From CAZNSX01 sp964575845 (GTDB lineage: Bacteria; UBA8248; CAZNSX01), in NCBI GenBank assembly GCA_964575845.1, contig CAZNSX010000002.1:372001-436000 (forward strand): DNA of 64,000 nt. Reading direction: 5' to 3'. The notes beneath the pieces are model-generated. The model was not told the origin of the DNA and ran no database searches. It saw only the letters and a list, made by a program, of their open reading frames with translations. A program made the translations under genes and the position numbers. Shown one piece after another: positions 59,644-64,000 of the stretch (its first letter is position 1; every line of letters begins with the position of its first letter).

Positions 59644-60297
59644 TCAACGAATATCCACATCTGTCACATCCTCCAGCTCGTTGAGCTCCCTCGTGAATTT
59701 GGGTCGGTCAAAGGGCTCGGGCACCACCATCCTAACCCTTACCTCCATTGCACGTTCATCGGGTCGCTTAGTTATCTCAAGGTCCTTTATGGTGCCCCGA
59801 TGACGGCTCACCACCACCTCCATCCGGCCCAGGATGCCGGGGACATCCCGGGCACCGATAAAAGCGGTGATTCCACCTTCCACGGTAACGAATGCTCTCT
59901 CCAGACCCTTGAGAAGGGCAAGAGCGGCGATGATTATCCCGGTGATGAGCAGAGCGCCCAGGTAGAACCCCGAGCCTACAGCCAGGCCGATCCCTGCAGT
60001 AGTCCAAAGGCTTGCAGCGGTGGTCAGGCCCTTTATGGAAACCCCAAGGCGGATTATGGCCCCAGCGCCCAGAAAGCCTATTCCGCTGACCACCTGCGCT
60101 GCGATGCGGGAGGGGTCCGAGCCATGAGCCTGACCCATAAATATGGAAACCATCATGATCAGGGCGGAGCCCGAGCAGAGAATTATGTGGGTTCTCAGGC
60201 CTGCCGGCTGCTGGCTTCTCTCGCGCTCAACGCCGATGACTCCTCCGAGCCCAGCGGCCAGGACCAGCTTAATGACCAGCTCCCCGTAGTTTTCCAC
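59644..60297 (-). CDS. MgtC/SapB family membrane protein
   Basis: 217 residues with four or five hydrophobic helices in the first 130. LGGVIGVERERSQQPAGLRTH is the MgtC signature, followed by SGIGFLGAGAII and GLTTAASLWTTAGIGLAVGSG. Residues 135-217 form a soluble ACT-like domain (VVVSRHRGTIKDLEITKRPD). In pathogens MgtC modulates ATP synthase and magnesium stress; in free-living bacteria this type is common and its role is unclear. It sits 26 bp after the PPC-domain gene and is probably co-transcribed. Confidence 0.92.
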   Translation of the reverse strand: MENYGELVIKLVLAAGLGGVIGVERERSQQPAGLRTHIILCSGSALIMMVSIFMGQAHGSDPSRIAAQVVSGIGFLGAGAIIRLGVSIKGLTTAASLWTTAGIGLAVGSGFYLGALLITGIIIAALALLKGLERAFVTVEGGITAFIGARDVPGILGRMEVVVSRHRGTIKDLEITKRPDERAMEVRVRMVVPEPFDRPKFTRELNELEDVTDVDIR

Positions 60298-60323
60298 CTT
60301 ACTCCCTCACGCGGGCGGATTCT

Positions 60324-60830
60324 TCAGACCTGAAAATGACCCTCCTCCTTCCCCACGGGCCAGAATTCCCAGGCCTTTGTCTCATCGTTCAAAACCCTCT
60401 TTATGTCAATGCCCTCCGTTTCCATGATAACGACCTCTCCGGTGGAGAAGATCTCCGCTCCCTCGACTATGTGGCCGCCCATGGAGACCCCTTCGGGGCT
60501 TCCCAGAGAAATGTTGGCATGCAGGTGAATCACCAGCTCCCCATCCTCCTTATGCCCCACGTTCCCGGTCATAGAGGTGAGCTCCATGGGTTGCTCAATA
60601 GTGGTATAGACGCGGTTCTCGTCCTTGATGGGCCAAGCGCTGGGGAAGCTCACGGGATTGCGGAGTATTACCTTCCGCAGGCTGCACGCCCCCAGGATAA
60701 AGCCCGACTTGACCCCATGCTGCTCGGCTATCTCGCGAATTGACGCAACAAGATCACACCCCGGAGCCAGGCGCACCGCCAGTACCCTCCCGATGCGACC
60801 CTCGGCAACCTGATATCGCTTATCCGTCAT
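60324..60830 (-). CDS. PPC/DUF296 domain protein
   Basis: 168 residues from the ATG at 60830, preceded by GGGGAGGTGGAGG; an upstream start at 60878 is less likely. The PPC fold is seen in HGVKSGFILGACSLRKVILR, HLHANISLGSPEGVSMGGHI and FSTGEVVIMETEGIDIKRVL. In plants this domain accompanies AT-hooks; in bacteria it occurs alone as a trimer with a possible metal site (His-x-His, GGH) and no established function. Its neighbours are MgtC and a deaminase. Confidence 0.88.
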   Translation of the reverse strand: MTDKRYQVAEGRIGRVLAVRLAPGCDLVASIREIAEQHGVKSGFILGACSLRKVILRNPVSFPSAWPIKDENRVYTTIEQPMELTSMTGNVGHKEDGELVIHLHANISLGSPEGVSMGGHIVEGAEIFSTGEVVIMETEGIDIKRVLNDETKAWEFWPVGKEEGHFQV

Positions 60831-60902
60831 CCTCCACCTCCCCCTGAGCCGAAGGGATGGACCGCTGCTCCTCATCACCCGAACAAATTAATTCTACACC
60901 CG

Positions 60903-62210
60903 TCAAAGATGCTGAAAAAGGTTCTTGTGCCGGGGAAAGGCCACCTTTCTTTCCGGAACCTCACCCCTCAGATAAAGGGTCTCTCCCTCTACAACCGTCA
61001 TGAGGACGGAGGCTTCAGGCTCAAGGACCATGTCAAAGAGAGAGCTAAATGTGACCTCTTTAGGCTCCCCCTGGAATACGCCGCCGATATCCAGAGCGAT
61101 GAAATCCGCGGCTGCCCCTGGCCTGAGCCTTCCCACGCCGCCCTCTAAGCCCAGGGCCCTTGCACCATTTACGGTTGCCATCTCCAGGAGAGCCCGCGGC
61201 TCCACCCCGGGGGCCTCCTCCCTAAGGAAGCGAAGCTCATCCAGAAGGCTGAGGGTGTCGTTGCTGGCGAGACTATCCGTCCCCAGGCAGAGGTTCACGC
61301 CCGCAGCCAATAGCTCCCGCCAGGGATGGTCTTCACGACCGAAAAAAGCGTGGCTTCTGGGGCAGAAGCAGATAGAGACAGAAGAGGAAGCTATAAGCGC
61401 CAACTCCCCCCCTGAGAGATAATTGACATGCACGAGAAGGGAGGGGTATCGGAGAAGGCCGAGCTCCCCGAGCCACTCAATGGGCCTCAGGCGCGGCGCC
61501 TTGAAACCTTCCACAGGAGAGCCCAGGCGACTCAAAAGCTCCACGAGAGGTCCTTTGCCCCTGCTCAGGAATTCCACCTCCTCCCTGCTCTCGCCCACAT
61601 GGGTGGCCAGAGGGAGCCCGAAGCGCTGGGCCAGAGCAAGGCTTTTCCGGTAGAGCTCCCCCGAGGTGGAAAAGGGTGCATGGGGAGAGATGCCCAGACA
61701 GATTCGGTGCCCCGCCCGCCAGCCCTCTTCCCCCTCGGCCATGACCCTGCCCAAAGCCTCCTCTTCCCCTTCAGGGTCAAGGCCCAGAACCTCCCTGAAG
61801 GCAACCCCCCGGACACCGGCTCCCTTCAGGGCTCCTGCCGAAGAGTATCGGGAGGAGATGTCCCCGAGGGATGTCGTTCCGGAGGCGAGGCTCTGGGCCA
61901 GCCCCGCCTCCACCGAGCGCTCAAAGCGCTCTCTCCCCCAGCTACGAAGCTCCTGCACCACCTCCTCAAGCCAGGGGGTGAAGTCCCTCGCTGCGGGCCT
62001 GAGCTCAGAAAGCTCCAGATGGCAATGCGCGTTGATCAATCCGGGCATGAGGACCGCCCGCCCCAAGTCAGCCACCTCCTCTTGAGGATACCGCGCACTC
62101 AGCGAGGCCATCGGGGCGACCTCTTCCACCCGGCCCCGCAAAACCCTGAGGGCACCATCCCTTATGGGATGCTCAGCGCCGGGCAGGAGGAAAGCAGCTC
62201 TGAAAATCAT
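60903..62210 (-). CDS. Amidohydrolase, probable aminodeoxyfutalosine deaminase
   Basis: 435 residues. LMPGLINAHCHLELSELRPA supplies the HxH metal motif, LPLATHVGESREEVEF and LLVHVNYLSGGEL the later His residues, and LCLGTDSLASNDTLSLLDEL the catalytic Asp, all as in cytosine/guanine/adenosine-type deaminases. It lies 29 bp after mqnC, which points to the deaminase step of the futalosine route (aminodeoxyfutalosine to futalosine, MqnX type). Without that context it could equally be an S-adenosylhomocysteine or guanine deaminase relative, so the specificity is inferred from position. Confidence 0.82.
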   Translation of the reverse strand: MIFRAAFLLPGAEHPIRDGALRVLRGRVEEVAPMASLSARYPQEEVADLGRAVLMPGLINAHCHLELSELRPAARDFTPWLEEVVQELRSWGRERFERSVEAGLAQSLASGTTSLGDISSRYSSAGALKGAGVRGVAFREVLGLDPEGEEEALGRVMAEGEEGWRAGHRICLGISPHAPFSTSGELYRKSLALAQRFGLPLATHVGESREEVEFLSRGKGPLVELLSRLGSPVEGFKAPRLRPIEWLGELGLLRYPSLLVHVNYLSGGELALIASSSVSICFCPRSHAFFGREDHPWRELLAAGVNLCLGTDSLASNDTLSLLDELRFLREEAPGVEPRALLEMATVNGARALGLEGGVGRLRPGAAADFIALDIGGVFQGEPKEVTFSSLFDMVLEPEASVLMTVVEGETLYLRGEVPERKVAFPRHKNLFQHL

Positions 62211-62239
62211 TTCCGCTCCCGGAAAAGGGGGTTCGCGTA

Positions 62240-63349
62240 CTAGAGTAGATTGTAAAAGCAGTCCCTGCGCCTGGCCCTGAAGCCGGCTCCTCTGGCGAGT
62301 CGCAGGAGTTCCTCCTCCCCCATGCGGAAGGAGATTCCCGCCGCTCGCACCACATTCTCCTCTATCATGGTGCTTCCGAGGTCATTGGCGCCAAAGCGAA
62401 GGGCGAGCTCCGCCACTTTTGCGCCCTGAGTCACCCACGAGGCCTGAATGTTATCGATGTTATCGAGAAAGAGACGGGAGATGGCGAGGGTCTTGAGATA
62501 TTCCACACTTCCCAGAGGGGGCCTGGGGAGACGTGTGAAAGCCGGCTGAAAGGTCCAGGGAATGAAGGCGGTGAAGCCTCCCGTCTCATCCTGGAGGGTC
62601 CTCACCTTCTCCAGATGTTCCGCCCGGTCGGCATGCGTATCCCCGTGGCCGAACATCATGGTGGCCGTGGTTCTGAGGCCCTCGCCATGGGCCTCCCGCA
62701 TGACCTCTAACCACTCGCCGGCCGTGCACTTGCGGGGGCTCACTTTTTTCCTCAGACGCTCGGAGAGCACCTCGGCTCCACCGCCGGGGATGGTATCAAG
62801 GCCCGCCTCCTTGAGAGTCCTTATAACCTCCCTGAAGCTCATGCCCTCCTTTCGCGCCAGGTGCACTATCTCGGGAGGGGAGAGGCCGTGGAGGTGGAGG
62901 CCCGGAAACTCCCGCTTTAGCCATCTGAAGAGGTCGGTGAAATAGGGAAGGCCCAGCTCCGGATGCAGGCCTCCCTGAAGGAGGATCTGGTTTCCGCCCA
63001 GGGCTCTCATCTCCCGCACCTTTTCAGCGAGGACCTCCCGCGAGAGGAGATACGCCTCGGGGTCATCGGGCTCCCGCCAGAAGGCGCAGAAAAGACACCG
63101 GCTCACGCAGCTATTGGAATAGTTGATGTTGCGGTCCACAACGTAGGTTACGATGCCTTCAGGGTGACGGCGGGCTCGAATGAGGTCGGCCGCAGCGCCG
63201 AGGGGGAGAATGTCCCGCGAGGTGAAAAGAGCCTCTCCCTCTTGGCGCGAGAGCCTTTCGCCAGAGATGGCCTTATCCAGGATGGCATCAAGCTTCAATG
63301 CAACGCCCCCAAGGCCATGATTCCAAGGTTCTCTTAAAGGCTCCGACAT
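62240..63349 (-). CDS. mqnC: Cyclic dehypoxanthinyl futalosine synthase MqnC (radical SAM)
   Basis: A 369-residue radical SAM enzyme. YVVDRNINYSNSCVSRCLFC contains CxxxCxxC and the MqnC-type RNINY segment that distinguishes it from MqnE. GGNQILLQGGLHPELGLPYF and DTIPGGGAEVLSERLRKK are further family motifs. TATMMFGHGDTHADRAEHLE and FTAFIPWTFQP close the barrel. It cyclises dehypoxanthine futalosine in menaquinone synthesis. It is flanked by a partial mqnA (72 bp upstream) and the probable deaminase (29 bp downstream) on the same strand. Confidence 0.94.
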   Translation of the reverse strand: MSEPLREPWNHGLGGVALKLDAILDKAISGERLSRQEGEALFTSRDILPLGAAADLIRARRHPEGIVTYVVDRNINYSNSCVSRCLFCAFWREPDDPEAYLLSREVLAEKVREMRALGGNQILLQGGLHPELGLPYFTDLFRWLKREFPGLHLHGLSPPEIVHLARKEGMSFREVIRTLKEAGLDTIPGGGAEVLSERLRKKVSPRKCTAGEWLEVMREAHGEGLRTTATMMFGHGDTHADRAEHLEKVRTLQDETGGFTAFIPWTFQPAFTRLPRPPLGSVEYLKTLAISRLFLDNIDNIQASWVTQGAKVAELALRFGANDLGSTMIEENVVRAAGISFRMGEEELLRLARGAGFRARRRDCFYNLL

Positions 63350-63421
63350 CGGAAAAAATCTTCTCCTTGCAGCAAAGACCCTCTCAAGCCCTACTCCAGC
63401 TCTTGAGGAAATAGCCTGTTC

Positions 63422-64000
63422 CTAGCTTTCAGCGAAAAGGATGGGGAGCCCGGGCCTTGCCATCCCGTCCTCGCAGAGGAAGCGATAGTAAAGCTCAAGG
63501 CCTTCAACCTCCTCCCGGCCCAGGCCGTAGCGGATGTTATTCCTAAGATAATCCAGGCAGAGCTCATAGGGAAGCTTGAGCTCGGGGGCACTCTCCCGGC
63601 ATATGTCCTCTAGCTGCTTGAGCCCCTCTTCCTTGGCCCGATGCAGCACCCCGGAAATGCCCCCTACCCCTTCCCTCAAAAGCCAGAAGGCATAGATAAA
63701 GGGGAGGCCCGTAAAATCCGTCCATTCCTCCCCCAGGTCCAGAATCTCTAGCCCCGGAGGGGCGTGGCTCAGGGCGATGTCGCCTATGAGAAGGTAGCCA
63801 TCGGCATCGGCCTCATCGGCTATTCGGTCGGGCCCTGCGGAGAAGCACACCGGCTCGGCGCCATATTTTCTCTTGAGAAGGCATCTCGCCATAGAAGTTG
63901 AGGCCAGGGAGCTTGAATCAAGAGCGAGCCTCTTTAATCTCCCGGGCTTCTTCCTCAGGTAGAGCTTAACGCTCCCCACAGGTCCTCGGGAGCTGATGGA
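63422..64000 (-). CDS. mqnA: Chorismate dehydratase MqnA (5' end cut by window edge)
   Basis: The frame is open to the last base of the window. It reads SISSRGPVGSVKLYLRKKPG, then TDFTGLPFIYAFWLL, both characteristic of MqnA. GLPFIYA is preceded by LDLGEEW, another family signature. The GTG at 63979 is internal, as the first seven codons before it match the family and MqnA proteins are usually about 270-290 residues, against 192 here. MqnA removes water from chorismate to give 3-enolpyruvylbenzoate, the first futalosine-pathway step, and so fits with the adjacent mqnC. Confidence 0.92.
   Translation of the reverse strand, partial: SISSRGPVGSVKLYLRKKPGRLKRLALDSSSLASTSMARCLLKRKYGAEPVCFSAGPDRIADEADADGYLLIGDIALSHAPPGLEILDLGEEWTDFTGLPFIYAFWLLREGVGGISGVLHRAKEEGLKQLEDICRESAPELKLPYELCLDYLRNNIRYGLGREEVEGLELYYRFLCEDGMARPGLPILFAES

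Noticed and set aside
59465..59647. A 60-codon minus-strand frame between the MgtC and unknown genes
   Set aside because: It has no features, is very short, and overlaps both neighbours' ends.
1..64000. CRISPR arrays, tRNA, rRNA or insertion sequences
   Set aside because: No regularly spaced repeats, cloverleaf-like sequences, conserved rRNA blocks or transposase genes were seen.

Overview
The window is a 64 kb piece of a G+C-rich bacterial chromosome with tightly packed operons, short gaps, clear GGAGG-type ribosome sites and occasional GTG/TTG starts. Features that bear on the organism: menaquinone made by the futalosine route (mqnA, mqnC and a putative deaminase at the right end), a periplasmic octaheme cytochrome c, FeoB/DtxR ferrous iron uptake, molybdate uptake beside a molybdenum hydroxylase, a [4Fe-4S] 4-hydroxybutyryl-CoA dehydratase-like protein, and many acyl-CoA, amide and N-acyl amino acid enzymes. 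This fits an anaerobic or microaerobic organotroph of a poorly cultured lineage. I cannot name the phylum from this window. No rRNA, tRNA, CRISPR array, insertion sequence or replication origin was seen.

Layout. 1-3.9 kb (minus): partial MFS exporter and modABC. 4.1-8.7 kb (plus): enoyl-CoA hydratase, class III CoA transferase, molybdenum hydroxylase large subunit. 8.7-12.2 kb: an AT-rich island unlike its surroundings, holding a small membrane protein, a membrane-anchored dCTP-deaminase-fold protein lacking the catalytic residues, a radical SAM/SPASM enzyme and a family 5-like uracil-DNA glycosylase. This is the best candidate for an undescribed system. 12.3-16.9 kb: HD protein, M20 peptidase, BKACE enzyme, DegT aminotransferase. 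17.1-20.0 kb: feoB, zinc-ribbon protein, DtxR-FeoA regulator. 20.1-24.0 kb: beta-hydroxyacid dehydrogenase, two M29-like proteins (one without its metal ligands) and an asparaginase-like protein. 24.0-28.8 kb (minus): five tandem EamA/DMT transporter paralogues. 29.0-40.8 kb (minus): a catabolic block with iron alcohol dehydrogenase, class IV aminotransferase, small zinc protein, HyuB, HyuA, SDR, two cyclases, an AbfD-like dehydratase and an M24 enzyme. 41.3-47.4 kb (plus): unknown conserved-looking protein, cupin, and a flavoprotein operon with two GlpA-like copies, a second flavoprotein and a DUF1667 protein. 47.6-50.5 kb (plus): a spermidine operon whose first gene fuses S-adenosylmethionine decarboxylase to pyruvoyl-dependent arginine decarboxylase. 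50.7-64 kb: octaheme cytochrome, SDR remnant, EthD-like protein, then minus-strand genes for a solute-binding protein, VOC epimerase, TPR protein, D-aminoacylase, NagA-like deacetylase, MgtC, PPC/DUF296 protein and menaquinone genes.

How the genes work together. The spermidine operon encodes a whole route from arginine and S-adenosylmethionine: two decarboxylases in one polypeptide, then an aminopropyltransferase and a ureohydrolase. The 29-41 kb block looks like a pathway that opens a cyclic amide or similar ring and processes the products through oxidoreduction, transamination and radical dehydration; its substrate is unknown. ModABC supplies molybdate that the neighbouring hydroxylase would need. 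The island genes are closely spaced or overlapping on one strand and share a nucleotide/DNA theme, which suggests a joint role in nucleic-acid surveillance, perhaps antiphage defence; this is inference.
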